Source: Symbiodinium natans (Eukaryota > Sar > Dinophyceae > Suessiales > Symbiodiniaceae). From it: 64,000 nt of DNA. Location of the stretch: NCBI GenBank assembly GCA_905221605.1, contig CAJNDS010002180.1, positions 392,501-456,500 of the forward strand, in the 5' to 3' direction. Under the pieces are notes generated by a model that saw only the letters and a program-made list of their open reading frames with translations, had not been told where the DNA came from and searched no databases. Positions 22,437 to 32,848 of this stretch are shown here, in pieces; the first letter of the stretch is position 1; the number at the start of each line of letters is the position of its first letter. The translations under genes were made by a program, and so were the position numbers.

Positions 22437-22865
22437 GTAATAGTAGGGTTTAGGGTTTAGGGTTTAGGGTTCCTTCATATGATTAAGGCTTCAGGTCTGG
22501 GGAAGTTTCGGGGAAAGTTTCGAGGAGTGCCGCTTTTGACTTTCGAAGAGTTTCAAGTTACAGGGGCTCGAGGGTTTGGGGATTTTTGGGGTTTTGGATC
22601 TCAGTTGACTCAAGCCCCCACCCCCCCCCCCCCCCTAGAGAAAAAGGGTTTAGGGATTGGGGGTTGTGGCTTATACCGTGGAAGCTTCTGCTCGAACCCT
22701 GGGCAAAAGGGTTCAGAATAAAAGGTACACCATACCTTTATTCTTCCATGGCGATGGAGTCGAGTCCAAACCAGGGACAGCTTGATCTCAAGTTTGGCTT
22801 CTCACTTTCTCCTGGCAGCCTGGCCCAAGACGGCCACCCACAAGGAGTCATGGGCACCCGTGCAG

Positions 22866-23020
22866 CAGCATGGAGCCAGCGCCCGAAGAACATGACCTTT
22901 GCAAGGCAAGACTCGAGGAAACCTCCACGGCCCTTTTGAGGGAGATCGCTGCCGCCTGCATCGCATTGACGCAGCACCCGGCTCCACCCCGCACCGGCCC
23001 ACCCCCAAGAAAGGAAGAAG
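22866..23020 (+). CDS. Candidate exon, long, helix then proline-rich
   Basis: Reads MEPAPEEHDLCKARLEETST, ALLREIAAACIALTQHP, then APPRTGPPPRKEE from ATG at 22870. Acceptor about CAGCAG|; donor GAAG|GCAACA (GC type). A different + frame upstream (MAMESSPNQGQLDLKFGF at 22751) is also open. Confidence 0.5.
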
Positions 23021-23255
23021 GCAACACTCCCAAACCCTAAACCCTAAACCCTGAGGCTCAAAATAGCCCAAAAACCCTAAAACAAGAGTCCTTGCAACCT
23101 TAGGGTAAAACCAATCACGTCACTCCCTGAACCCTAAACCCCAAACCCTAAAACCAAACACGTGACACCCTAAACCCTAAACCCCAAACCCTAAACCCCA
23201 AGCCCTAAACACTAAACCCTAACTAACACCCTGAAAAAACCGAGAGAGAGCTCAG

Positions 23256-23342
23256 GTGTGGACCTTCTAGACGAAGCTCGCGAGGCCCATCTGCTTCAGC
23301 TGGAGTTGGAGAGTTTCTACTACTTGCTCAAGAACCTCCCAG
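23256..23342 (+). CDS. Candidate exon, coiled coil
   Basis: Acceptor AGCTCAG|, donor G|GTTTAGGG. Reads VDLLDEAREAHLLQLELESF then YYLLKNLP. Confidence 0.6.
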
Positions 23343-23873
23343 GTTTAGGGTGAGGGTTTTGTCCCTGTATTGCCCTTACAAGGAGGAGTATTTTGTGGTT
23401 CTTGGGTGGTCCTGGAGCACATAGTAGGTTTGGCTGGTTTGTGGCTTCGCCTCCATGTCAGCGTTGTTGCCCGAAGGAAGGTGGGAGGGGTGGTAGCAGT
23501 AGTCCCTTACCTGGGGCTTTCTAGTTAGGGTTAGGGTTTAGGGGTTGGAGGGTTTGGGGGGTTTGGCTTTGGGTTGAGGGGTATTCTTGAGGTCATAAAT
23601 GAGAGTACAAACAGGGAATCCATTCGTGGCTGGTTTTAGATCCCTAGTTATCTGCCCAAGAACCTTCAAACAGGGTTTCTGCTTCTGGTGCGTTGTGCTT
23701 TCGAGGCTGCAAAGTTCTCTGAACCCCAATAACGTTTACATGTTATTATTTTTTAAAATTCGAGTAACCTTTTGCCTCACAAAGCAAGGTCAAATTCCCA
23801 ACAATTGAGACACACCCCAAAACCCCTTAATTACTGGGTATACTCGGCTCACCCTTTTTGCTTAGCGTATAAA

Positions 23874-23979
23874 TTGGGATGTTCCCCCCCCCCCCCTTAT
23901 ACGAACAGTCCTCAATAGGGACCATAAGAGGCGTTGCTACAATCGCTATTAAGGACTGCTAGCAGAGGGAACATCCCAA
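23874..23979. mobile_element. Family A palindrome
   Basis: Left end TTGGGATGTTCC, right end GGAACATCCCAA; inner arms carry CAGTCCT and AGGACTG. The left arm contains a C run. Confidence 0.85.
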
Positions 23980-24107
23980 CTGAAAACCCTAAACCCTAAA
24001 CCCGAAACCCCAAACCCTGAGGAGCGACTACTCCATGTAGGCTTCAGGTTTTGGGGTTTCGTGCCCTGGGTCTTCCAAGCGCAATGCCTGGCCGGCTTTC
24101 TGTGCAG

Positions 24108-24153
24108 GCCATGGTGAGCGCGCAGCTGCGGTACGAGGAGCTTCGCGCATCCT
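24108..24153 (+). CDS. Candidate exon, coiled coil
   Basis: Acceptor TGTGCAG|, donor T|GTGCCC. Reads AMVSAQLRYEELRAS. Confidence 0.5.
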
Positions 24154-24289
24154 GTGCCCTAAGCCCTATACCCCAGCCCTAAACCCTAGCCCTAAACCCT
24201 AGACCCTAAACCCTAAGCCCTAAACCCTAAGACCTAAGCCCTAAGACCTAAGCCCTAAGCCCTCAGCCCTAAGCCCTAAACAAACCTAG

Positions 24290-24367
24290 CTGCTCCCTCG
24301 TGCTTGGCTCTTGCTGTTCGCGGGGCTAGAAGGGCAAGCGAAGGCAAGAACTGCGGGCCCAACCCTG
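24290..24367 (+). CDS. Candidate exon
   Basis: Acceptor AACCTAG|, donor CTG|GTAACA. Exactly 26 codons, LLPRAWLLLFAGLEGQAKAR then TAGPTL. Confidence 0.5.
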
Positions 24368-24574
24368 GTAACATGCCTATTTAGACAGGGTTTGGGGTAG
24401 GGTTTGGGGGTTTAGGGTTAATTAGACTGGGCATCATGAGGTTTATATACCCTAAGGGCCCATGCACCTATAGAGTATATATTTGGGCCTTAAAGGGGGT
24501 TTCCCACATAGTAGCCTTAGGGCCCAAATATGTGCTCCATAGGCGCATGGACCCCCAGGGTTAACGCTTCGAAG

Positions 24575-24638
24575 GAGATGGACCGAAAGCGCTCCGTGAT
24601 CGAGAATGAGATGCTTCGAAGGCCCTGTGCGTTCTTGC
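24575..24638 (+). CDS. Candidate exon, charged helix
   Basis: Acceptor TTCGAAG|, donor C|GTCGGG. Reads EMDRKRSVIENEMLRRPCAF then L. Confidence 0.5.
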
Positions 24639-24766
24639 GTCGGGTTTCAGGGTTCAGGTGTTTAAGGGCTTTTGGGTTTAGGTTTAGGGCTTTTGGGTGT
24701 AGGGTTTAGGGTTTGGGTGTTTAAGGGCTTTTGGGTTGAGGGTTTAGTGTCTTAGCGCTCTTGCAG

Positions 24767-24805
24767 CTGGGGGAATCTTGATCACCAACACCATCCTGGC
24801 GTCAC
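24767..24805 (+). CDS. Candidate micro-exon
   Basis: Acceptor CTTGCAG|, donor C|GTGTTC. Reads WGNLDHQHHPGV or GGILITNTILAS; both frames are open. Confidence 0.35.
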
Positions 24806-25352
24806 GTGTTCCTCAAATGACGTATTGCTAGAACTCAGCAACCCCCTATAAGCCGGGAGTTTATAAGAGGGCTGGCCCAGGGGCACTTGGGGGAGAGGGG
24901 GAAGTGGGACCCGAAGCCCTAATTCGGCTCCGCGTCAAGCTAAACCCTAAACCCTAAACCACACCCAACCCAAATCCTGAACCCTGAGCCCAAAGTCCAA
25001 CTCCTAGAGAAGCCCAGAACACACAGCCCCAGAACCATAAAACCCAAACCCTAAACCCGAAACATAATCCCCAACTAGAACTCAAAGAACCCAGAACTGG
25101 GCCTGCAAGAACATAGGGTTTACTTGCCCCGTTCCCTCGTTGGTAGGTTCGTAAGGGCTGTCGGAACTTGTTCTTCCTCCCACTCGGTTTCACGCCCCGT
25201 ACCTTTATTGCATTAGGGTAGCCCGAAACCCTAGAAGACCCTAACCCTAAACCCTAAACCCCAAACCCCAAACCCTAAACCCTAAACCAGGCCCGAGGCC
25301 CTAAGGCCGAAGCCTGAAGCAAGGTGTGCGCTTCTGTTGTTGGGACTAGCAG

Positions 25353-25381
25353 ACCAAGTTGGAACTGCAGCTTTCTTGGAG
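25353..25381 (+). CDS. Candidate micro-exon abutting a family E repeat
   Basis: Acceptor CTAGCAG|, donor G|GTTCGTGG. Reads TKLELQLSW. The donor is the first bases of the family E element. Confidence 0.4.
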
Positions 25382-25497
25382 GTTCGTGGTACTCATTAAC
25401 CAACTGTCTGTACTTCTAGCCAGATTAGGGCACTTAAGGGGAGTTATAAGTACAATGAACCTAATAATTGGTCAATAAGTACAATGAACCTCCAAAG
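25378..25497. mobile_element. Family E repeat
   Basis: GGAGGTTCGTGGTACTCATT ... AAGTACAATGAACCTCC. Its first base pair is the donor of the TKLELQLSW exon. Confidence 0.8.
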
Positions 25498-25985
25498 CCC
25501 TAATCCCTAATTAAGCCCTAAGCCCTAAGCCCTAAGCCCCAAGCCCCAAGCCCTAAGCCACCAAGCCCCCAAACCCCCAAGCCCCAAGCCACCAAACCAA
25601 GCCCCAAGCCACAGGCAAGGGGAGGCTTGGGGCCAGGGGCGTGGCACTCGGATCTCCACCGCAGAGATTAGGGCTTGGGATGTTTTGAGAATTAGGATGG
25701 GATTTGCAGCTTTTTTTTGTTTTTTTGTTTGTGGCTTAGGGTGCATATGGGCTGAGGGATATTTGCGTGTGGAGGGGTTGAGGAGGCTCACGCAGCCGGA
25801 GTTCTCAAGGGTCGGGTGTGGTGCACCAAAGGAGACCCTTGAATCTGACCACCATATATTCAACTCACTTACGTGTGTGTGTGTATATATATATATATGA
25901 ATAGTATGCGTGTATGTATCGAAATATATGTATGTATATGTATCGGTTATAAATATAAGTATATGTCGATACATACACATCCCAG

Positions 25986-26050
25986 CCACTCACCCCACTA
26001 AGGATGAGGGGCTTGCTTTTGCGACCTTGAGAGCCTTTCATGCCACTGGA
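25986..26050 (+). CDS. Candidate exon
   Basis: Acceptor ATCCCAG|, donor GGA|GTTCCC. Reads THPTKDEGLAFATLRAFHAT then G. Confidence 0.5.
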
Positions 26051-26284
26051 GTTCCCTAAACCCTAAACCCAAAAATCAACCCTAAACCCGAAACCCTAAA
26101 CCCTAAACCCGAAGCGGCATCCAGGAGCTTTTAGCCGGCGTCTAGCCACCGCGACCAACTCTCCGCCCAAACCCAAAAGACCTACAATTAGGAGTCAAGT
26201 CAGATGGTTTGGTGTTTAGGGTTTGGGGTTTGGGGTTTAGGGTTTAGGGTTTGGGTTTTGGGTTTGGGTTTAGGGTTTACTGCG

Positions 26285-26400
26285 ATATGGCGCAGAAGCT
26301 GTGAAGGTTGGGATGCAGAGTAGTCTCGAACCTCGTAACACGCGAGGGTCAGCTTTGGCCCGATTGTGGGGGGCCATCTAACACTGTTATCCCACCCCAC
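26285..26400 (-). repeat. Dispersed repeat, copy 2
   Basis: On the minus strand TAGATGGCCCCCCACAATCG then GGCCAAAGCTG, matching 11345-11460. Confidence 0.65.
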
Positions 26401-26450
26401 GCCGTCTCAAGTAGCAAAACCACCCTAACCTCTTCCTTTTTGGGTATCAG

Positions 26451-26514
26451 GCATAGACGGTGGAGGGGCTTCCTTCACAAAGCGTGGGGGTGGCGCGCCA
26501 GGATTCGGAAAAAG
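26451..26514 (+). CDS. Candidate exon
   Basis: Acceptor GTATCAG|, donor AG|GTTACC. Reads IDGGGASFTKRGGGAPGFGK; the frame RHRRWRGFLHKAWGWRARIR is also open. Confidence 0.45.
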
Positions 26515-26841
26515 GTTACCGACCTCGGCAATAAGCACCCCACGATTTTCCCCTCAACTCTAAACCGCGAGGCCGGAGGTTTGCGGGTCGAGTATGGGGG
26601 GTGGAGGTCGTAGGGTATAGGGTGTAGGGTTTAGGGAGTCAAGTCTGAGGCTTACCGCGGTTTAGGATGTACGGCTGCTGCGAGCTGCTGGGCCATGCCA
26701 CCCTATTCATAGTCCTTCAACACCTAGTTACCCAAAGCACAAGGGGATGCTTGACTTTCCCCCGAAGCCCTGGCAAAAACCCTACACCGTAATAATCCCA
26801 CAGCCCTTCAAACTCCCCACCCCCCCCCCCCCCCCCCAAAA

Positions 26842-27060
26842 ACCCTAAACAAACCCTAAACCCTAAACCCTAAACCCTAAACCCTAAACCCTAAACCCTA
26901 AACCCTAAACCCTAAACCCTAAACCCTAAACCCTAAACCCTAAACCCTAAACCCTAAACCCTAAACCCTAAACCCTAAACCCTAAACCCTAAACCCTAAA
27001 CCCTAAACCCTAAACCCTAAACCCTAAACCCTAAACCCTAAACCCTAAACCCTAAACCCT
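26842..27060 (-). repeat. Longest telomere heptad array (CCCTAAA)
   Basis: About 30 almost perfect CCCTAAA units preceded by a run of C (26818-26837). Confidence 0.97.
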
Positions 27061-27092
27061 GAAAGCAAAGAAAAGCTCTCCGGCGCTTGCAG

Positions 27093-27158
27093 GTTGGCGG
27101 CCTTGCATGCGGAGCTGTCCCGAAAATCGGCACAGCTCAGCCTCGCGGCAGCTTCTGG
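27093..27158 (+). CDS. Candidate exon, coiled coil
   Basis: Acceptor CTTGCAG|, donor GG|GTAGTC. Reads LAALHAELSRKSAQLSLAAA then S. Follows the longest CCCTAAA array of the window. Confidence 0.55.
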
Positions 27159-27405
27159 GTAGTCCTTTCAGTACGCAGGGTTTAGGGTTTTGGGTTTAGG
27201 GCTAGGGTTTAGGGTGTAGGGATTCGGGTTTAGGGTGTTAGGGTCTGTGGCGTTAGTTTAGGGTTCAGTAGTTTAGGACACGAAGCGATTGCCTCTGGGA
27301 TCCTTTATTGGGTTTGGGGTATCTGGTTTAGGGTTGAGGGTTTCAGAAGTGGGAGGTTTTCAGGTTGGGAATGATCAGGTGGGATCACTTACTTCAGACT
27401 TGCAG

Positions 27406-27443
27406 AAGTCTTGACTGAGAGAATAGAAGGTATACAAGCCCAA
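27406..27443 (+). CDS. Candidate exon, coiled coil
   Basis: Acceptor ACTTGCAG|, donor CAA|GTAAGG. Reads VLTERIEGIQAQ; the frame stays open to a second donor (GAC|GTGTAG) adding VRQMRAGD. Confidence 0.5.
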
Positions 27444-28395
27444 GTAAGGCAGATGCGAGCTGGGGACGTGTAGCTGGTAACATTCTCATGTTGGGGTATT
27501 TCTCCCCAGCCGAGCAAGCACGATTACACGGGTTTCGGTCTAAACCTTAAACCCAAAACCCACAGCTTCTGTACCTAGCCTCCAAGTTTGATATTAAACC
27601 CAAAATCCTGAAACTTTCTTTAGAACAAATATTTTAAACGAAGGGTTCAGGGTTTAGGGTTTAGGGTTTAGGGTTTAGGGTTTAGGGTTTAGGGTTTAGG
27701 GTTTCGGGATGGGTAGTGGAAACGAAGGGTTTAGGGTTCGGGGCTCAGGGTGTAGGGAGGAGATCCTCAGCCAGCGAAGACCTAAAAGGCTTTGTTCCTC
27801 CTTGGACATTTGTCGGAACTTTCAGGGTTTTAACTATCAGGGTTTAGGGTTTACTGATTAGGGTCGAGCATGGCTTCCGTGGAATGTGTAAGCCCCTGAC
27901 CCCTACACACTCCCCTAAACCCTAAACCCTAAACCCTAAACCCTAAACCCTAAACCCTAAACTCACCCGGTAGACTCTAACCCCCCAATCCTTAGACCCC
28001 CAAACCCCTGAAATCCCCTAAATCGCTCAGCCCCAGGAGTCCCTAGACCGTAAACTCCTGAATCTAGAACATATATCATATATCTACTATACCCTTTATC
28101 CCTAAGCCATCCCTGAGCCGCTTAGGCCCTATACCCGAAGCCCTTAAAGTCCTTTCTCCCCCCAAACTCCGAGTTAGTCCTCAAAGCCCTCAACACCCCT
28201 AAACCCCTTAGCCCAAAACGCCTCACTTCTGAATTTGCGCATACCTAGACCTCTAAAATCCCTAAGCGTCCAAACCATAAATAATCCTAAACCCTACTCC
28301 TACGCGAGCCCCTAAACCCCTGATCCCTGCAACCCCGCAACCCTAAGCCCCCTGGTTTTTCACTGACTTATTGACGCGTGGTTCCCGCTGCAGCT

Positions 28396-28640
28396 ATGCC
28401 ACCAGGGAGTATTGGGCCAAGCTTTTGAATCAACCATGCCGTGTCTTCAGTCGAAGCAGGCAGGCCCACGTATAGATACACCATCTACGCCAACCTCCTT
28501 GGCTATCAGGTTTGGTACATCAATCCAGAAGCGAATTGCGAAGGCTACGATGGAAAGATGCTCACTTTCGTCAAGATCGTGAAGTCATCTATCATGTGGG
28601 TACATGAAGGCTCTGGGTACCCAAAAACCCAATCCCCAAA
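28396..28640 (+). CDS. Coding-like segment with a frame change
   Basis: After acceptor GCTGCAG| it reads YATREYWAKLLNQPCRVFSR then SRQAH. From about 28441 a second frame reads RYTIYANLLGYQVWYINPEA, then NCEGYDGKMLTFVKIVKSS. The composition is protein-like in both parts and free of heptads, but no intron fits between them. It could be a decayed insertion. Not recognised. Confidence 0.4.
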
Positions 28641-28696
28641 CCCTAAACCCTAAACCCTAGAAGCCCCAAAGCCCTTTGGCCCCCCCTGCTGCCAAG

Positions 28697-28768
28697 GCCA
28701 CTTGGAGAGCTCCTTGGGGATGGTGGAAAGCCGGCCGCAAGGAAGCGAAAATGCAGAGCGCGCGATGG
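28697..28768 (+). CDS. Candidate exon, tryptophan-rich
   Basis: Acceptor GCCAAG|, donor TGG|GTTTTAGG. Exactly 24 codons, ATWRAPWGWWKAGRKEAKMQ then SARW. The frame PLGELLGDGGKPAARKRK is also open. Confidence 0.45.
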
Positions 28769-29042
28769 GTTTTAGGGTTTAGGGTTTAGGGTTTAGGGTT
28801 TAGGGTTGGAGGCTCAACGGCTTTGGGGCTTAAAGGCTTACAGGCTAGAAGGGTCTTCGAGGTTGAGGCTGTAGGGTCTGGGGTCTGGAGGTTTGGGTTT
28901 AGGGTGCGGATTGAGGGGCTGTAGGTTTCTGTGAGCCCCAGGTGGCAGGTAACTGAACTCTAAAGCCTACCAGGACTGAATCCTTGAACCACAGACCAAC
29001 AGTTCCGATTTAGGGTTTAGGGTGTTTGAGGGTTTAGGGTTT

Positions 29043-29130
29043 AGGCCATGGTGCCGATGCTCCCCCCCTCCCCCGCCTTTTCTACCACCACCACAAAGAA
29101 TCAAAGTGAGACACGAGAGGTTTATTCCCA
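29043..29130 (-). repeat. Inverted repeat partner 1
   Basis: The reverse complement of this about 85-bp segment (AATAAACCTCTCGTGTCTCA ... GGGGGAGCATCGGCACCATG) closely matches 29248-29335. Confidence 0.8.
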
Positions 29131-29247
29131 GGGTTTAGGGTTTAGGGTTTAGGCGGGTGTGGTTTCGTAAGCCCGTAAAGCCAAAACCTTGGGATGTTCC
29201 CCAAGTACTAACCGTCCTTCATCAACCCCTAACCCTAAACCCTAAAC

Positions 29248-29335
29248 CCTTGAATAAACCTCGTGCGTCTCGTTTTGATTCTTTGTGTGGTGGTAGAAAA
29301 CGTGGGAGTGGGGGGAGCATCGATTCCATGGCCCA
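29248..29335 (+). repeat. Inverted repeat partner 2
   Basis: AATAAACCTCGTGCGTCTCG ... GGGGAGCATCGATTCCATGG; pairs with 29043-29130 across about 120 bp that includes a heptad tract and a family A left end. Confidence 0.8.
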
Positions 29336-29480
29336 GACCCTGAACCCAGAACCCTAAACCCTAAACCCTAAACCGTCAGGGTATCTGGAGATCTTTCTGG
29401 CCTGGGGCTCCTAGCAGCCGTGTGCAGACCTTTCGGTTGAAGGTTCATGGGGTTTAGGGTTTAGGGTTCTTCAAAATAGG

Positions 29481-29730
29481 TGGTAAACGCTTATAAAGAC
29501 AAAAAAACCTTATACAGTGTTACCAAGGCTCATGATGGGCTAAAGAAGGCTGTTATAAAGGAGAATAAGAAACCCAAGCAAGGTTTGAAGCACTTGTGGC
29601 TACAGCTGGCCTACTTTTACACCCGTTTCTTTAACTAGCCATGGGCCTCCAAGGAAGCTCCAAAGCCCGATGCCCTGAAACTTCGCGGAGGCTGCGCAAG
29701 CTCCAACATCTGCCCGCTGAGATCTTCTCC
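29481..29730 (+). CDS. Coding-like segment, possibly two exons with a 58-nt intron
   Basis: Reads VNAYKDKKTLYSVTKAHDGL then KKAVIKENKKPKQ to a GT at 29581. A pyrimidine-rich tract ends in AACTAG| at 29638, followed by WASKEAPKPDALKLRGG (or MGLQGSSKARCPETSRR in another frame). If spliced, the 58-nt intron would be far shorter than any other here. If not, the first part ends GLKHLWLQLAYFYTRFFN-stop. Confidence 0.4.
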
Positions 29731-30131
29731 TAAACGCCTCAACTAACCCTGAACCACCCTATGCCCTAAGCCCAGGGAGCCCTGAACCCGCAAACCCTAA
29801 ACCCTTAACCCTAAACTGGCCCTGAAAATTAGACGCCAAGCCCTGCACCCACGACCCCTGAAATCCTAAGCCCTTGTAGGCCCTAAACCCAGAAAGCCCC
29901 CGAAAGCTGGAAGCTCCTACATCCGACTACAACCACCACAACCCTAAACCCTAAACCCCAAACCGCAAACCAAAAACCCTAAACCCCAAAGCCTAAACCC
30001 AAACCCGAAACCCTAAACCCATGAGCACCCAGCCCTGAGTCCAAACACCCTAAGACCGCGGCCCACAGTAGACCCGCAACCTTCAACCCATAACCCTAGA
30101 ACCCCCTAACCCTAAACCCGAAAGCCCAAAG

Positions 30132-30199
30132 CGACTCAGTCGGTTTCGGGCAACCATTCTGCGGCTGCAGCGTAGAGCTCACATTCAGGCTTCGGGGCT
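30132..30199 (+). CDS. Candidate exon, basic helix
   Basis: Acceptor CAAAG|, donor CT|GTAGTG. Reads RLSRFRATILRLQRRAHIQA then SG. Confidence 0.5.
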
Positions 30200-30334
30200 G
30201 TAGTGTCCAGACCTGGACCCTAGACGAATCGAGGAAGGCTTATATGCAACGTTTACCGCAACCTCTGAGTCCGAACCCCTAAGCCTTGCCAACATAGTCA
30301 AGTTGTCTGCTCTCTCAGGGCCTGGGGCCTAGCT

Positions 30335-30478
30335 ATAAACCCGAAGCCCTTGGAATCCCCAAGTTTTAGCCTTAAACCATACAAATCCTGCACAGTGTCT
30401 GTATAGCTCTTGCCAGCAAGCGCCTTGCACATGGGGCAGTAGATCGACCGCGCATCCTCGCGCCATGCGCAACTCGGC
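30335..30478 (-). CDS. Possible minus-strand coding segment
   Basis: One minus frame reads ESAEAELRMARGCAVDLLPH, VQGACWQELYRHC, AGFVWFKA; another reads CAWREDARSIYCPMCKALAG. Both are protein-like, and a + frame (KRLAHGA before GTAGAT) is also possible. Strand and frame unresolved; it would be the only minus exon among + exons. Confidence 0.3.
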
Positions 30479-30683
30479 TTCCGCAGATTCAAGTTGGACG
30501 GTGTTATCAGGGTGTTTAGAAGGGCTTGAGGGGTTTAGGGTTGCGGGTTTGGGTTTTTAGGGTTTAGGGTTGAGGGTTTAGGGCTTAGGGCTTAGGGTTT
30601 GTGATCGGCGAAGCCCCAGGCGGCATACTCGTATGTTCAAGATCTTCATAGGGTTTTTTGTGTTGGGGTTGGGGTTGAGGGTA

Positions 30684-30830
30684 CTCTAGGACCCAGGGTA
30701 AGCCCTTATTTGCTTTTTCAAGGTTGGGGACTCTCTTATCATCCCCTTGAAGCCCAAAAGGGTATGTGCCCTTTTTATTCCTAGGTTTAGGCGTTTAGGA
30801 TTTAGGGTTTAGGGTTGCTCCTGGGTTTAG
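30684..30830. mobile_element. Family B repeat with a heptad tract inserted
   Basis: Consensus CCTAGGTTACTCCTGGG is split as CCTAGGTT, then about 25 bp of heptads, then GGTTGCTCCTGGG. Confidence 0.75.
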
Positions 30831-31054
30831 TACTTGTACAAGGGTGTACTGCCTGCACACATCCCCAGTTCTACTACCCATGAGCTTTGAAGTAGAGCCC
30901 AGCCCTAAGCCCTAAGCCCTACGCCCTAAGCCCTCAGCCCTAAGCCCTACACCCCAAGCCCTAAGCCCTAAGCCCTAAGCCCTAAGCCCTAAACCCTAAA
31001 CCCTAAACCCTAAACCCTAAACCCTAAACCTAACCCTATGAACCCTTAACCAAG

Positions 31055-31116
31055 GGAACTCCTTCGCACCGCACTGGTCGAATCCAGGCTCGCTGACCAC
31101 ACAAAGGCGAGCTGGG
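31055..31116 (+). CDS. Candidate exon
   Basis: Acceptor ACCAAG|, donor G|GTCTCGG. Reads ELLRTALVESRLADHTKASW. Confidence 0.5.
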
Positions 31117-31274
31117 GTCTCGGGTCTAGGGTTTAGGGTTTGGGGTTTGGGGTTTCCGATATCCTAAGCCCAAAGCCCTGAACCCGCAACCCTGAACCCT
31201 GAACCCTAAACCCTAAGCCCTAAACCCTAAACCCGGCTTGATCTCGGGACGTCTTTGCTCACGAAAGTTCACAG

Positions 31275-31317
31275 AGGTTCGGGTCGAGGACCTCTCGGAT
31301 CCCAGACAACAGCGCTC
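31275..31317 (+). CDS. Candidate exon
   Basis: Acceptor TTCACAG|, donor TC|GTCTTG. Reads VRVEDLSDPRQQR. Confidence 0.4.
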
Positions 31318-31499
31318 GTCTTGACACAAGCCCGCAACTCAATGAGGTACATAAGGGTTAGTAGGGGTTTAAGTGGTTTAGGGTTTAGGGGTCTAGGGGT
31401 TTGGGTTTAGGGTTTAGGGTTTAGGGTTTAGGGTTTAGGGTTTAGGGTTTAGGGTTTAGGGTTTAGGATTCACATACAGTGAACGGTGAATCCTCGACC

Positions 31500-31592
31500 T
31501 TGGGATGTTCCCCCTTATACAAACAGTCCCTAATAGGGTTTAGGGTTTAGGGATTATAGTTCCCCCGTTTCTATTCCCTATTAAGGACTGCT
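31500..31592. mobile_element. Family A palindrome with heptads inside
   Basis: Left end intact (TTGGGATGTTCCCC); two TTTAGGG units sit within TAATAGGG|ATTATAG; the right end is truncated after AAGGACTGCT. Confidence 0.8.
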
Positions 31593-31628
31593 CAACCTAG
31601 ATTCTAATTTCCTCTGCCAAATGCGCAG

Positions 31629-31665
31629 GCATTCCGTTGAGCCGCTGTTGTCGGGGACCTCAGAC
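31629..31665 (+). CDS. Candidate micro-exon
   Basis: Acceptor ATGCGCAG|, donor GAC|GTAATT. Reads HSVEPLLSGTSD. Confidence 0.4.
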
Positions 31666-31754
31666 GTAATTCTCCATGCCCCAAAGCCTAAACCCCGTGC
31701 GATCCCCCCCTCGTCCTCCCCCCCTCCCCCTGAATTCCACCGCCGAAGCTGCAG

Positions 31755-31810
31755 CATCAGCGGGCTTCTGCCAAAGGCGAAGATCAGCAGCTGACATAGC
31801 CGCCTTGGAG
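31755..31810 (+). CDS. Candidate exon
   Basis: Acceptor GCTGCAG|, donor GAG|GTGCGA. Reads SAGFCQRRRSAADIAALE. Confidence 0.45.
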
Positions 31811-31984
31811 GTGCGAACGCTTTTCGAGGGGACTCTGGGCTCGGGGTTACCATGGAGTCATAGAGAGCCAGATGCGAAGTGCCTCTTCATACCACTAGCT
31901 AGTTTGGATGGCCTCAGGCGTTTAGGATTTGGGGGGGTTAAGCAATAATCGGCTGGGCCAAGATGCTGACTCTCTCCCTCCCTC

Positions 31985-32050
31985 CCCGTCCCGGTCCCGG
32001 TCCCGGTCCCCGTCCCCGTCCCCGTCCCGTCCCGTCCCCTCCCTCCCTCC
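31985..32050 (+). repeat. Simple repeat (CCCGGT)n / (CCCCGT)n
   Basis: CCCGGT hexamers grade into CCCCGT and CCCGT units. Confidence 0.9.
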
Positions 32051-32248
32051 TCTCTTGAGAAAACGAGGTCGCTGTAAGATGGGCCAGTGTAAGGGTTGGG
32101 TGCATCACGGGCGATTCATTATTCTTTTTCAGGCTTGTTGAAAGCAGGTGTTTGGCTTAAGCCCTACAACTTGCCATGTTGTGGGGGCGATGCCAAAAGC
32201 TGGCGCGACCTTTTTCTGATAAGACCAATGCCGGTGCAGCTAGAAGAT

Positions 32249-32357
32249 GTGGGGGGGTTATGAAAATAGGGGACCCTAAAATGGAGCCCCCCAAATAGTG
32301 GAATTCCCTGATAAGGCGACTTCAATAAGGTACCCCTAATTTCGGACACCCTCATGT
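32249..32357. mobile_element. Family C repeat
   Basis: GTGGGGGGGTTATGAAAATA ... AAGGTACCCCTAATTTCGGA. Confidence 0.8.
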
Positions 32358-32639
32358 TGACAATTTCCTCGGCGACGCTGTGATCGCGCCCAAATTCTAA
32401 ACGCAAGAGATACAGTGTTTTGTATGAGTCTACGTATCCATTCTATGTGTCCATACCCACGTAGTACATACCCAGACTAGCAGGGACAATCTGGGTACAA
32501 CTTCTGGGCACAAGTACTCCCTCGAAACCCTCCATTTTCCAGGTTAAGGTTTTAGAGCTTAGGGTTTAGGGTTGAAGGGTTCTGGGTTTTTCTAAACCCT
32601 AAACGCCCCGGGAACTATATCAAGCCAAAGCCCTAATAG

Positions 32640-32848
32640 TCATGGGTTGCCCTATACTACCCCCTCTAGCGGGCTTTGAGTATAGGGTTTAGGGTTTAGG
32701 GGTACCACCCCCCTCTATACAACCCCCCTAGGTTCCACCCATAAATGTCCTTAGTTAGGCTTAATTGTCCCTAAATAGCCTTAATTCTGAGGGGAACCGA
32801 GGGGGGTTAGTATAGAGGGGGGTAGTAGGGGAACCCATGATTTCAACC
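32640..32848. mobile_element. Family G palindrome with heptads inside
   Basis: CATGGGTTGCCCTATACTAC ... CCCCCTAGGTTCC ... GGGGAACCGAGGGGGGTTAG ... AACCCATG. A short TTTAGGG tract lies at 32681-32702. Confidence 0.75.

Noticed and set aside
25525-25989. 154-codon minus ORF
   Set aside because: It is made of AT microsatellite, heptad-derived CCCTAAGCC runs and the complement of a family E neighbour; no protein-like core.
26842-27060. True chromosome end
   Set aside because: The array is internal, many arrays of both orientations are present, and unique sequence continues on both sides for tens of kilobases.
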